Shown: positions 1 to 6,178, counted from the first letter of the stretch. The stretch is 7,904 nucleotides of DNA from an uncultured Muribaculaceae bacterium (GCA_910584125.1 CAJTXU010000058.1:1-7904); one strand, 5' to 3'. Numbers and translations: made by a program. Notes: generated by a model not told the origin, from the letters alone.

Positions 1-182
1 GTGAGGTCTTCCACAAGATAACGAGAGCCGAAAGTATGCAAAACATCATACGAGGGCACAATATACTCATAGAGGATACCCGACTCCTTCAGTCGTAGAT
101 ATACCTCCCGTTGCGTCAGATTCAAGACCTGGGCAAGCTTGCTGATGCAATATGTCACGAATTCAAGTGTCTTTGTATCCAT
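1..182 (-). CDS. DUF3791 domain protein, 3' end cut by window edge
   Basis: The reverse strand from ATG at 182 reads MDTKTLEFVTYCISKLAQVL and continues open for 60 codons to the left edge without a stop. The pattern is an N-terminal helix with EFVTYCI, a middle LNLTQREVYLRL segment resembling a helix-turn-helix, and then IVPSYDVLHT followed by GSRYLVEDL. This order matches the small DUF3791 family (about 65-80 residues) common in Bacteroidota and Firmicutes, so only a few C-terminal residues should be missing. The function is unknown. In this family the gene often neighbours a DUF3990 gene, which would lie left of the window and cannot be checked here; a toxin-antitoxin-like role is only a guess. 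The start is supported by a good promoter at 239-268 and a leader of about 50 bases. Family call from memory of its conserved motifs. Confidence 0.8.
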   Translation of the reverse strand, partial: MDTKTLEFVTYCISKLAQVLNLTQREVYLRLKESGILYEYIVPSYDVLHTFGSRYLVEDL

Positions 183-202
183 ATTCTTATTTAACAGGAA
201 TA

Positions 203-225
203 GACCATCTCATAAAGGGATGGTC
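203..225 (-). promoter_or_regulatory. leader hairpin upstream of the DUF3791 gene
   Basis: Bases 203-211 (gaccatctc) and 217-225 (gggatggtc) can pair over nine positions with one wobble around a five-base loop. The hairpin lies between the predicted transcription start near 235 and the ATG at 182, so it would sit at the 5' end of the mRNA. It could stabilise the transcript or affect translation; no known riboswitch or leader peptide is recognisable. Confidence 0.4.
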
Positions 226-238
226 CTGATGTCGGATG

Positions 239-268
239 CAAATATAGCGATAATCCTTGAAACGGCAA
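239..268 (-). promoter_or_regulatory. Bacteroidota-type promoter for the DUF3791 gene
   Basis: On the minus strand TATATTTG (bases 246-239) matches the Bacteroidota -7 consensus TAnnTTTG exactly. TTG (268-266) lies 19 bases upstream as the -33 element. Transcription would start near 233-235, giving a leader of roughly 50 bases before the ATG at 182. Confidence 0.6.
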
Positions 269-325
269 TAAAAAAGTGCGTGTTTCCGTAGGGTCAGTGA
301 CATTCCGTTGGCCGCGCGGCCTTGT

Positions 326-355
326 CTTTAGACGAGTCATGCCTTTAGACGAGTC
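326..355. repeat. 13-bp direct repeat beside the palindrome
   Basis: The 13-mer ctttagacgagtc occurs at 326-338 and again at 343-355, a period of 17 bases. A third, inverted copy with one mismatch is at 368-380 and forms the other arm of the palindrome at 341-382. The inverted arm can therefore pair with either direct copy, giving two alternative hairpins. A GC-only palindrome, ggccgcgcggcc, lies next to it at 310-321. Confidence 0.65.
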
Positions 356-382
356 GGACGGCCGTCCGACTCATCTAAAGGC
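341..382 (-). terminator. 42-nt near-perfect palindrome spanning the SUI1 stop codon
   Basis: Bases 341-361 and 362-382 are reverse complements apart from one C/T position (a G-U wobble in RNA). The centre, gtcggacggccgtccgac, is a perfect palindrome. The TAG stop of the SUI1-like gene (377-375) lies in the 5' arm of the transcript hairpin. It probably ends or protects the 3' end of that mRNA. It lacks the U-run of a classic intrinsic terminator on either side, so the terminator role is inferred from position. A protein-binding or mobile-repeat origin is also possible. Confidence 0.5.
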
Positions 383-713
383 GGTAGCCTTCGGCGCGGA
401 GCAGGGCGCGGACCTTGTCGGCGAGGTCACCCTGGATGAGGATCTCGCCGCCGCGCGCGCTGCCGCCGACGCCGAGCTTCTTCTTAAGCATGGCTGCGAC
501 TTCGGCCACCTCCGCGTCGGAGACGGTGAAGCCCTCGACGATGGTCGCCACCTTGCCTTTGCGGCCCTTTTTCTCAATCACCACGTTCAGCCGGTCCTTG
601 CGGGCGGACTGCGCCGGTTGCTCCGGCTCGTCACGCATTTCCTCCCCGGCGGGCAGAGACGGGTCCTGTTTCATCCGCCCCAATATGTCTTTCCAGTCGT
701 CCACTTGTTTCAA
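375..713 (-). CDS. SUI1/eIF1-like translation factor (YciH family)
   Basis: A 112-residue protein. Residues about 40-112 form a SUI1 domain: RLNVVIEKKGRKGK, a VEGF turn, then KKKLGVGGSARGGEILIQGD and a final helix ending EGYRL. The basic loop followed by GVGGSA and the IQGD strand is the family signature. Residues 1-39 are an acidic and polar tail that is probably disordered. Bacterial members resemble eIF1 and E. coli YciH and are thought to act on the small ribosomal subunit at initiation, affecting start-codon fidelity; the role here is inferred. There is no ATG at the front: the frame opens with TTG at 713 after an in-frame TAA at 719-717. A GTG at 704 would give MDDWKDIL, and the first in-frame ATG is at codon 14. 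The early WKD motif, recalled from Bacteroidales homologues, argues against that ATG. No promoter consensus is visible in 714-848. The stop lies in the palindrome at 341-382. Confidence 0.88.
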   Translation of the reverse strand: MKQVDDWKDILGRMKQDPSLPAGEEMRDEPEQPAQSARKDRLNVVIEKKGRKGKVATIVEGFTVSDAEVAEVAAMLKKKLGVGGSARGGEILIQGDLADKVRALLRAEGYRL

Positions 714-715
714 TG

Positions 716-738
716 ATTAATGATGAATTATTAATGAT
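716..738. repeat. short AT-rich direct repeat upstream of the SUI1 gene
   Basis: The 9-mer attaatgat occurs at 716-724 and 730-738, in a short AT-rich block that contrasts with GC-rich surroundings. It lies directly upstream of the SUI1 start and probably belongs to its 5' untranslated or promoter region. No TAnnTTTG match is present. Confidence 0.35.
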
Positions 739-766
739 TAGGGGGCTACGCGCATGAGCCGGTCCA

Positions 767-803
767 GACCAGCGGCCCTTGGTCGCGACTCCGTCCGGAG
801 TTG
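767..803 (-). terminator. two small adjacent hairpins downstream of spmAB
   Basis: The 135-base gap between spmAB and the SUI1 gene contains two weak stems: gaccag/ttggtc (767-772 with 779-784, one wobble) and actcc/ggagt (788-792 with 797-801, four-base loop). They fall about 50 bases after the spmAB stop and could end or attenuate its transcript. There is no U-run, so this is a tentative assignment. I see nothing else in this gap. Confidence 0.2.
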
Positions 804-848
804 AGGGCGAAGCCGGGATGGTCAGGCGCAACAGCCGTGCCCGGCCGC

Positions 849-2078
849 CTATGTGAAGAAGAAATAGGCGATGACGACGGCGGCCACCGCGCCCGTTATG
901 TCCGCCAGCAGTGCGTAGCCTGCGGCGTAGCGGGTCTTCGATACGCCCACCGAGCCGAAATAGACCGCCAGGATGTAGAAAGTCGTGTCGGTCGATCCGC
1001 GCACGGCCGCCGCAAGTTTGCTGACGAATGCGTCCGGACCGTTGGCCTTCATCACGTCGAGCATCATGGCGCAGCTGCCGCTTCCGCTCAGAGGCTTCAT
1101 CAGCATCGTCGGCAACGCCCCGACCCATTGCGTGTCGAAACCCATCCAGGCCACCGCCGACTCCACCCAGCCGGTGAAGATGTCGAGCGCGCCCGAGGCG
1201 CGGAACATCCCTATCGCCACGAGTATCGCCACGAGATAAGGGATAATCATCACGGCCGTCTTGAAGCCCTCTTTAGCCCCTTCGATAAAGACGTCGTAGA
1301 CGCGCAGCCGCTTGCGCACGCCTGCCGCTATGAAAGCTATTATGACTATGAAGAGAATGACATTGGCCGCGAACGTGCTGTAGAGCTGCACCTTGTCGGC
1401 CGGCAGCCGCGAGAAGAACCATGTCACCAGAGCCACGAATCCGGCAATTCCGGCCAGCCAGCCCCATATGACGCGGTCCATGCGGATGCGTTGTTTCAGG
1501 CAGAGTGCCCCCAGACCTACCACGGTGGCTATCGCCGTTGCGATCAGTATCGGGATAAACACGTCGGTCGGATTGGCAGCCCCTCCCTGCGCGCGATACA
1601 TCATGATGCTGATCGGTATCAGGCAGAGCCCCGAACTGTTGAGCACCAAGAACATGATCATCGCGTCGGTCGCCGTGTCCTTGCGGTCGTTGAGCGACTG
1701 CATCTCCTGCATGGCGCGCAGGCCCATCGGCGTGGCCGCGTTGTCGAGGCCGAGCATGTTGGCCGATATGTTCATGAATATCGCGCCCATGGCCGGGTGT
1801 CCCTTGGGTATGCCCGGGAAAAGACGTGAGAAGAAAGGGCTGATGAGGCGACCGAAAAACTCGATCACCCCTCCCCTCTCTCCAATCTTCATGATGCCGA
1901 GCCAGAGCGTCAGCACGCCCGTCAGTCCAAGGGAGACCTCGAAGGCGAAGGCGGCCTGGTCGAACGAGGCGTTCATCACGTCGCTCCACACCTGGAAGTC
2001 GCCGTCGACGATCGTCCGCCCGGCCGCCATCAGGAACGCGATCACCAGAAAGGCGATCCAGATCCAGTTGAGAACCAT
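849..2078 (-). CDS. SpmA-SpmB fusion, nucleoside-recognition (gate) domain membrane protein
   Basis: A 409-residue polytopic membrane protein joining SpmA-like and SpmB-like halves, each with a nucleoside-recognition (gate) domain. The SpmA half (about 1-190) has an N-terminal hydrophobic helix, LGLTGVLTLWLGIMKIGE (50-67) and the hallmark NISANMLGLDNAATPMGL (103-120). The SpmB half (about 230-409) has hydrophobic spans near 236-253 and 275-291, KPLSGSGSCAMML (328-340) and GSTDTTFYILAVYFGSVG (361-378), and ends with a hydrophobic helix. In Bacillus, SpmA and SpmB are separate and act in spore core dehydration. Fused versions are usual in non-sporulating Bacteroidota, where the substrate is unknown; small-solute transport or gating is inferred from the domain. 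I see no signal-peptide cleavage site. The ATG start lies 13 bases after the trpS stop, so it is probably the second gene of a trpS-spmAB operon. GC-rich like trpS. Confidence 0.88.
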   Translation of the reverse strand: MVLNWIWIAFLVIAFLMAAGRTIVDGDFQVWSDVMNASFDQAAFAFEVSLGLTGVLTLWLGIMKIGERGGVIEFFGRLISPFFSRLFPGIPKGHPAMGAIFMNISANMLGLDNAATPMGLRAMQEMQSLNDRKDTATDAMIMFLVLNSSGLCLIPISIMMYRAQGGAANPTDVFIPILIATAIATVVGLGALCLKQRIRMDRVIWGWLAGIAGFVALVTWFFSRLPADKVQLYSTFAANVILFIVIIAFIAAGVRKRLRVYDVFIEGAKEGFKTAVMIIPYLVAILVAIGMFRASGALDIFTGWVESAVAWMGFDTQWVGALPTMLMKPLSGSGSCAMMLDVMKANGPDAFVSKLAAAVRGSTDTTFYILAVYFGSVGVSKTRYAAGYALLADITGAVAAVVIAYFFFT

Positions 2079-2091
2079 CGGAGGGCCGGCG

Positions 2092-3225
2092 TCAGAATTT
2101 GCGTATACCCATTATCTGGCGCACCTCGGCCAGCGTGCGGGCGGCATCCTCGCGGGCACGTTCCGCGCCCTGACGCACGACGCGCGACAGATAGGCGTCG
2201 TCGTTGCGGATATCGAGTATGCGCTCGCGGATGGGAAGCGTCACCTTCAGTATGTCTTCGGCCAGCTGCTTTTTGAGGTCGCCGTAGCGGATCGAGCAGT
2301 CGGCGTAGGCGTCGCGGAAGTGCTGCAGCGTGTCGGGCGTCGAGACGAGCTCCATCAGCGTGAAGAGATTGCGTATCGGCTCCGAAACCTCCTGGCCCGG
2401 CGTCTTGGGACCCTCGTCGGTGACGGCGCGCATCACCTTCTTGCGCAGCGTCTTCTCGTCGTCGATCAGATAGATGCAGTTGCCTTCGCTCTTGCCCATC
2501 TTGCCCGAGCCGTCGAGACCGGGGACCTTCACGGCATGTCCGCCGAAGTTGAAGTTTACCGGTTCACCGAAATAGGGCACCTTATAGAACGAGTTGAATC
2601 GGCGCGCGAAGCGGCGGGTAAGTTCGAGATGCTGCTCCTGGTCCTTGCCCACGGGCACGAAGTCGGCGTGATGGATCAGGATATCGACAGCCATCAGCGT
2701 CGGGTAAGTGAGCAGGCCGGCGTTGACGCGCTGGTTGGTCTGGTTGCCGATGATCTGCTTCTCGATGCCCTCGTCGTCGGCCTCAGCGTCCACGCTGCCC
2801 TCCTCGCCCTCTTTGGCAGGCGACGAAATTCCGAGGGCCTTGCGGGCCTTATCCTTGAACGAGGCTGTGCGCATCAGTTCGCCGATGCCGACATGCATGT
2901 TCATCAGCAGATACATCTCCGCGATCTCGGGAACGTCGCTCTGCACATATATGGTGTTCTTCTCGGGGTCGAGGCCTGCGGCGAGATACTCGGCGAGGAT
3001 ATCCTTCACATTCTCATGGAGCATCGCCGGGTCGGGATGCGTGGTGAGGGCATGGAGGTCGGCCACGAAATAACGGCAGTCATAGTCATCCTGCATACGC
3101 ACGAATTTGCTGAGCGCGCCGAAATAGTTGCCGAGATGCAGGTTACCGGTGGCGCGTATGCCGCTGAGCACGATTTTCTTGCCGTCGCGGCCACGGCCTT
3201 TGTTCTGGTCTATGTTTTCGTTCAT
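2092..3225 (-). CDS. trpS: tryptophanyl-tRNA synthetase
   Basis: A 377-residue class I aminoacyl-tRNA synthetase that charges tRNA-Trp with tryptophan using ATP in the cytoplasm. The Rossmann fold opens with KIVLSGIRATGNLHLGNYFG, in which HLGN (residues 30-33) is the HIGH-type ATP motif. KMGKS (242-246) is the KMSKS-type loop, preceded by PGLDGSG. VPVGKDQEQHLELTRRFARRFN is the conserved segment between them. An acidic insertion lies at about residues 131-162, between SFKDKAR and the NAGLLTYPTLMA helix; the E. coli enzyme has only about eight residues between the matching motifs, here about 41. I chose the ATG at 3225. The frame also has a TTG at 3243, but ATG gives a longer leader from the promoter at 3260-3286 and leaves the catalytic domain intact. 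It leads a probable operon with the SpmA-SpmB gene. No T-box or trp leader is visible. Confidence 0.96.
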   Translation of the reverse strand: MNENIDQNKGRGRDGKKIVLSGIRATGNLHLGNYFGALSKFVRMQDDYDCRYFVADLHALTTHPDPAMLHENVKDILAEYLAAGLDPEKNTIYVQSDVPEIAEMYLLMNMHVGIGELMRTASFKDKARKALGISSPAKEGEEGSVDAEADDEGIEKQIIGNQTNQRVNAGLLTYPTLMAVDILIHHADFVPVGKDQEQHLELTRRFARRFNSFYKVPYFGEPVNFNFGGHAVKVPGLDGSGKMGKSEGNCIYLIDDEKTLRKKVMRAVTDEGPKTPGQEVSEPIRNLFTLMELVSTPDTLQHFRDAYADCSIRYGDLKKQLAEDILKVTLPIRERILDIRNDDAYLSRVVRQGAERAREDAARTLAEVRQIMGIRKF

Positions 3226-3236
3226 AACGCAATGAA

Positions 3237-3250
3237 TTTTCAATTGAAAA
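3237..3250. promoter_or_regulatory. 14-bp perfect palindrome in the trpS leader
   Basis: ttttcaattgaaaa reads the same on both strands. It lies between the predicted -7 element and the trpS ATG, near or just after the expected transcription start. It could be an operator for a dimeric regulator; AT-rich palindromes also arise by chance, so confidence is low. Confidence 0.3.
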
Positions 3251-3259
3251 ACGGATTTA

Positions 3260-3286
3260 CAAAATTAATAAAAAAAACGGAAACAA
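3260..3286 (-). promoter_or_regulatory. Bacteroidota-type promoter for trpS
   Basis: On the minus strand TAATTTTG (3267-3260) matches TAnnTTTG exactly. The best -33 candidate, TTG at 3286-3284, lies 16 bases upstream, shorter than the usual spacing of about 19. The spacer contains a run of eight T (3277-3270). Transcription would start near 3255, leaving a leader of about 30 bases before the ATG at 3225. Confidence 0.45.
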
Positions 3287-3325
3287 CCGAACCGCCACGC
3301 CCCTAAAAACACCGACGCCCCATAA

Positions 3326-3748
3326 CCGGCCGGGTCTGGGGCATATCTGTTTAGAGCGCGTTCTTACACAAATCCGGACAAAACCCAATCGATCATCTTT
3401 CCCATCAACGGCTTCCGTGATTGGAATGGCAGCGGTCCCATCCTCCATTACGGTCTGATCGGTTATACGTGGGCTGCAGGAAATTCCACGCATGACGACA
3501 GCAATTTCTTCAACTTCATGTATGCCCGCGACGACAAAGGCGTTCTCGGGTCGAACATCGACAACGCATACATTCGTCCCCGCAACGCATTCTATTCCTG
3601 TGATGGCTTCGGGGGGCGCCCCGTACGCAACGGCGACCACGGCTCCTCACAGTAGGGTGCGTTGCCGACGGCAGCTCCCGGCGACTTAGTCAACCGCGCC
3701 GACCTCGACGCCTTCATACGCAAACATCGTATCGATTCACTGAAGTAA
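3326..3748 (+). pseudogene. remnant of a FISUMP-like surface protein, C-terminal part only
   Basis: The plus strand from just after TAA 3323-3325 to TAG 3653-3655 reads as a plausible protein tail with no start codon. The order SIIFPINGFRDWN, HYGLIGYTWAAG, FNFMYARDDKGV, AYIRPRNAFYSCDGFGGRPVR fits the C-terminal repeat of FISUMP-type (TIGR02145, 'major paralogous domain') lipoproteins and adhesins of Bacteroidota. Those usually read IFLPAAGYR, GYYWSS, AYYLYF and GFSVRPVR. The signal peptide, N-terminal domains and domain front are missing. The same frame continues beyond the TAG with GALPTAAPGDLVNRADLDAF and IRKHRIDSLK to TAA at 3746-3748, so the TAG may be a nonsense change, or a second short fragment may follow. 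Base composition is GC-rich like trpS, unlike the hsd genes. It probably decayed or was cut when the neighbouring restriction locus arrived. Family assignment is from motif pattern only. Confidence 0.55.
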
Positions 3749-3767
3749 AAACTTCACGCAACTCAGC

Positions 3768-3821
3768 AAATGAGACTGCAAGCGTACATGTTATATAGCA
3801 TAATCGTTTGTAGTCTCATTT
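3768..3821 (+). promoter_or_regulatory. long inverted repeat overlapping the hsd promoter
   Basis: The arms aaatgagactgcaa (3768-3781) and ttgtagtctcattt (3808-3821) are inverted copies with one mismatch. Pairing continues inward to 3784/3805 through another wobble, giving a 17-bp stem around a 20-base AT-rich loop. The right arm covers the TTTG -33 element of the hsdR promoter, as expected for an operator. As RNA, followed by tttatctttatt, it could also end transcription arriving from the left and insulate the operon. Position supports both readings. Confidence 0.5.
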
Positions 3822-3837
3822 ATCTTTATTAACTTTG
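3807..3837 (+). promoter_or_regulatory. Bacteroidota-type promoter for hsdRMS
   Basis: TTTG (3807-3810), a 19-base spacer and TAACTTTG (3830-3837) match the Bacteroidota consensus TTTG-N19-TAnnTTTG at every defined position. Transcription should start near 3842-3845, giving a leader of about 45 bases before the hsdR ATG at 3887. This is the strongest promoter match in the window. Confidence 0.7.
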
Positions 3838-3850
3838 CATATAAGTTCTC

Positions 3851-3864
3851 ATAATATGTATTAT
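3851..3864 (+). promoter_or_regulatory. small dyad in the hsdR leader
   Basis: ataata-tg-tattat is a 6-bp inverted repeat with a two-base centre, just downstream of the predicted start site and 22 bases before the hsdR ATG. It may bind a regulator or form a weak RNA hairpin. It is AT-only in its arms, so chance is a real alternative. Confidence 0.25.
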
Positions 3865-3886
3865 CGGAAGTAATGCTTGTTGAACT

Positions 3887-6175
3887 ATGATAGATAAGAT
3901 CCTGACAGAAGAGGACATAAAGCACCGCTATATCACTCCTGCCATTGAGCAGAAAGGGTGGGACAAGCAACACGTCCGTATGGAATATGCCTTCACGGAC
4001 GGTCGCATCATATTCGATGGAAACGTACACGACCGCAAGGCAAAGAAGCGGGCAGACTATCTTTTGTTCGGACAAAATAATCAGCCAATCGCCATTGTTG
4101 AGGCCAAAGACGCAAGCAAACCGGTCGGAGGCGGGATGCAACAGGCAATTGAATACGCTGAAATTCTTGACGTTCCTTTTGCATATAGTTCCAACGGAGA
4201 AGCTTTCGTCGAACATGATTTCCTTACGGGCAAGGAAACAACAATTGATATTGACAAATTTCCTACTCCGGATGAACTTCATATCAGATTTCACAATCAT
4301 AAGAAACTGACGATGGAGCAACAGGATATTGTTGACACTCCTTATTATTCCGATGCCTATTCACATGAGCCACGTTATTATCAGAGGATAGCAATTAACA
4401 GAACCGTCGAGGCCATAGCCAAAGGACAAGAACGTGTGCTGATAGTGATGGCTACCGGCACAGGCAAGACATATACTGCATTTCAGATAATACATCGTCT
4501 GCATAAGTCGAAGGCAAAAAAGAAAATCCTTTATCTCGCCGACCGCAATATACTGATTGACCAGACCATGACGCAGGACTTCAAACCGTTCAAAAAAATC
4601 ATGTGCAAGGTCAAGGAAGGCAGTATTGACACGTCCTTCGAGATATACATGGCACTGTATCACCAGCTTGTAGGAAAAGATGGTGAGCCTGATCCGTTTC
4701 TTAAAGTCAAGCCATCTTATTTCGACCTTATCATAGTGGACGAGTGCCACAGGGGTAGCGCAAAAGATGATTCGGCATGGCGAAAGGTTTTGGAATACTT
4801 CAAGTCTGCCACACAGATTGGCATGACCGCGACACCGAAAGCGGAGAACGGAGCCAATAATCTTGATTATTTCGGCGAACCCATTTACACGTATTCATTG
4901 CTTCAGGGAATCCAGGACGGATTTCTCGCACCTTATAGAGTCACCAATTCATACATTGACCTCGATCTCCAAGGATTCACTCCTGACGAGGATGAGAAGG
5001 ACATATTCAAAAAAATAATCGAGCAACGATTATATCAGCAGAAAGATTTCGGGCGGGACATCGCTTTTACTACGCGCCGCGAATTAGTGGCACGCCGGAT
5101 AACCAAGATGCTTCACAGTATCGGCAGGATGACAAAGACCATAGTTTTCTGCACTGATATTGAAGAGGCAGAGGCTATGCGTCAATTGCTCACAACGCTC
5201 AACGCCGATCTATGCCAAAAGGATTCTCGCTATGTAATGCGCATAACAGGAGACGACAATGTAGGCAAACGCCAGCTTGATAATTTCATCAACGTTGATG
5301 AGCCATATCCTACCATTGTCACAACGTCGGAGCTACTCGCTACGGGCGTGGATTGCAAGACCTGCGGACTCATAGTAATCGACAAGGAGATAGGTTCGAT
5401 GACTGAGTTCAAGCAGATAATTGGCAGAGGCACCCGACTACGCACAGATAAAGGGAAATGGCATCTTGAAATTCTTGATTTCCGAAACGCCACAAAGAAA
5501 TTCAAAGACCCGGATTTCGATGGAGACCCTTTACCTCCAACCAAACCCAAAAGGGAATATCCCAAAGGTGAAGGCGATGGAGGCGGCAGCGTACATGAGC
5601 CGCATGTGAAATATATTGTAGCAGGTAAACCGGTAACCATAACGACTGAAATAGTTTCGGTTCTCGGTGAAGACGGTAAGACAATGCGGACTGAATCTGT
5701 CACTTCATTTACCAAGAAACAGATTCTGAGCCATTATTCCTCTCTTGAGGACTTTATTAACGAATGGACAACGGCGGAACGCAAGGCTGCTATTGTTGAA
5801 GAATTAAAGGAACTGAACGTTCTTGTCGATGCTGTGCGCCAGAAGAATCCGGCTCTTGCAGATGCCGACATATTCGACATTATCTGCCACGTGGCGTTTG
5901 ACCAGCCTGCGCTAACTCGTCGTGAACGTGCCAACAATGTCAAAAAGCGCAACTATTTTGCCAAGTATGAAGGCAAAGCTCGTGAAGTGTTGGAGGCTCT
6001 CCTTGAAAAGTACGCAGAACATGGAATACTCAATTTCGAGAGTGCAGACATTCTCGACCATGCGCCTTTCAACCGAATAGGAAAGCCTCAGAAGATAATA
6101 CGGTTATTCGGCGGCATAGAAGAATTCAACAAGGCAATAGCAGAACTTGAAAACGAAATTTACAAAGTAGCATAA
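3887..6175 (+). CDS. hsdR: type I restriction enzyme R subunit (HsdR, EcoAI/EcoEI-like)
   Basis: A 762-residue motor and nuclease subunit of a type I restriction complex; it translocates DNA using ATP and cuts at a distance from unmethylated sites. Domains in order: an N-terminal HSDR nuclease with a PD-ExK-type core, D57 in KKRADYLL and E72-x-K74 in IVEAKD, followed by Q86xxxY90; an SF2 helicase with Walker A MATGTGKT (188-195), Walker B DECH (285-288), MTATP (313-317), ATGVD (485-489) and motif VI QIIGRGTRLR (510-519); then a glycine-rich linker near 561-568 and a C-terminal region (about 610-762) like the EcoEI_R_C domain, which contacts the methyltransferase. All catalytic motifs are intact and the length fits the type IB family. 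It is the first gene of the operon, with ATG about 45 bases after the predicted start site; hsdM follows after three bases. Its GC is lower than trpS/spmAB, suggesting acquisition by transfer. Confidence 0.96.
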   Translation: MIDKILTEEDIKHRYITPAIEQKGWDKQHVRMEYAFTDGRIIFDGNVHDRKAKKRADYLLFGQNNQPIAIVEAKDASKPVGGGMQQAIEYAEILDVPFAYSSNGEAFVEHDFLTGKETTIDIDKFPTPDELHIRFHNHKKLTMEQQDIVDTPYYSDAYSHEPRYYQRIAINRTVEAIAKGQERVLIVMATGTGKTYTAFQIIHRLHKSKAKKKILYLADRNILIDQTMTQDFKPFKKIMCKVKEGSIDTSFEIYMALYHQLVGKDGEPDPFLKVKPSYFDLIIVDECHRGSAKDDSAWRKVLEYFKSATQIGMTATPKAENGANNLDYFGEPIYTYSLLQGIQDGFLAPYRVTNSYIDLDLQGFTPDEDEKDIFKKIIEQRLYQQKDFGRDIAFTTRRELVARRITKMLHSIGRMTKTIVFCTDIEEAEAMRQLLTTLNADLCQKDSRYVMRITGDDNVGKRQLDNFINVDEPYPTIVTTSELLATGVDCKTCGLIVIDKEIGSMTEFKQIIGRGTRLRTDKGKWHLEILDFRNATKKFKDPDFDGDPLPPTKPKREYPKGEGDGGGSVHEPHVKYIVAGKPVTITTEIVSVLGEDGKTMRTESVTSFTKKQILSHYSSLEDFINEWTTAERKAAIVEELKELNVLVDAVRQKNPALADADIFDIICHVAFDQPALTRRERANNVKKRNYFAKYEGKAREVLEALLEKYAEHGILNFESADILDHAPFNRIGKPQKIIRLFGGIEEFNKAIAELENEIYKVA

Positions 6176-6178
6176 TCA

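Noticed and set aside
217..823. The 9-mer gggatggtc shared by 217-225 and 815-823
   Set aside because: It is too short, with no common flanks, and at 815 it has no pairing partner; chance is sufficient.
801..1829. A 342-codon plus-strand open frame rich in H, R and E
   Set aside because: It is antisense to the SpmA-SpmB gene and has the odd composition typical of a shadow frame in GC-rich DNA.
2491..2505. KMGKS instead of KMSKS in TrpS as a damaged active site
   Set aside because: Both lysines and the terminal serine are kept, and to my knowledge G at this position is usual in Bacteroidota TrpS.
3226..3243. TTG start six codons upstream for trpS
   Set aside because: The ATG at 3225 fits the promoter spacing better, and the extra residues are not part of the synthetase fold.
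1393..3306. A 637-codon open frame on the plus strand opposite trpS and the SpmA-SpmB gene
   Set aside because: It spans two clearly recognised genes and their junction. Its length follows from high GC and codon bias on the other strand, and it has no domain or membrane pattern of its own.
3257..3640. A 127-codon minus-strand open frame across the trpS upstream region
   Set aside because: It overlaps the trpS promoter and lies opposite the FISUMP-like remnant, whose motifs are on the plus strand.
4592..5015. Two seven-A runs in hsdR (4592-4598 and 5009-5015) as phase-variation tracts
   Set aside because: Runs of this length are common in AT-richer genes, both keep the frame, and there is no sign of switching.
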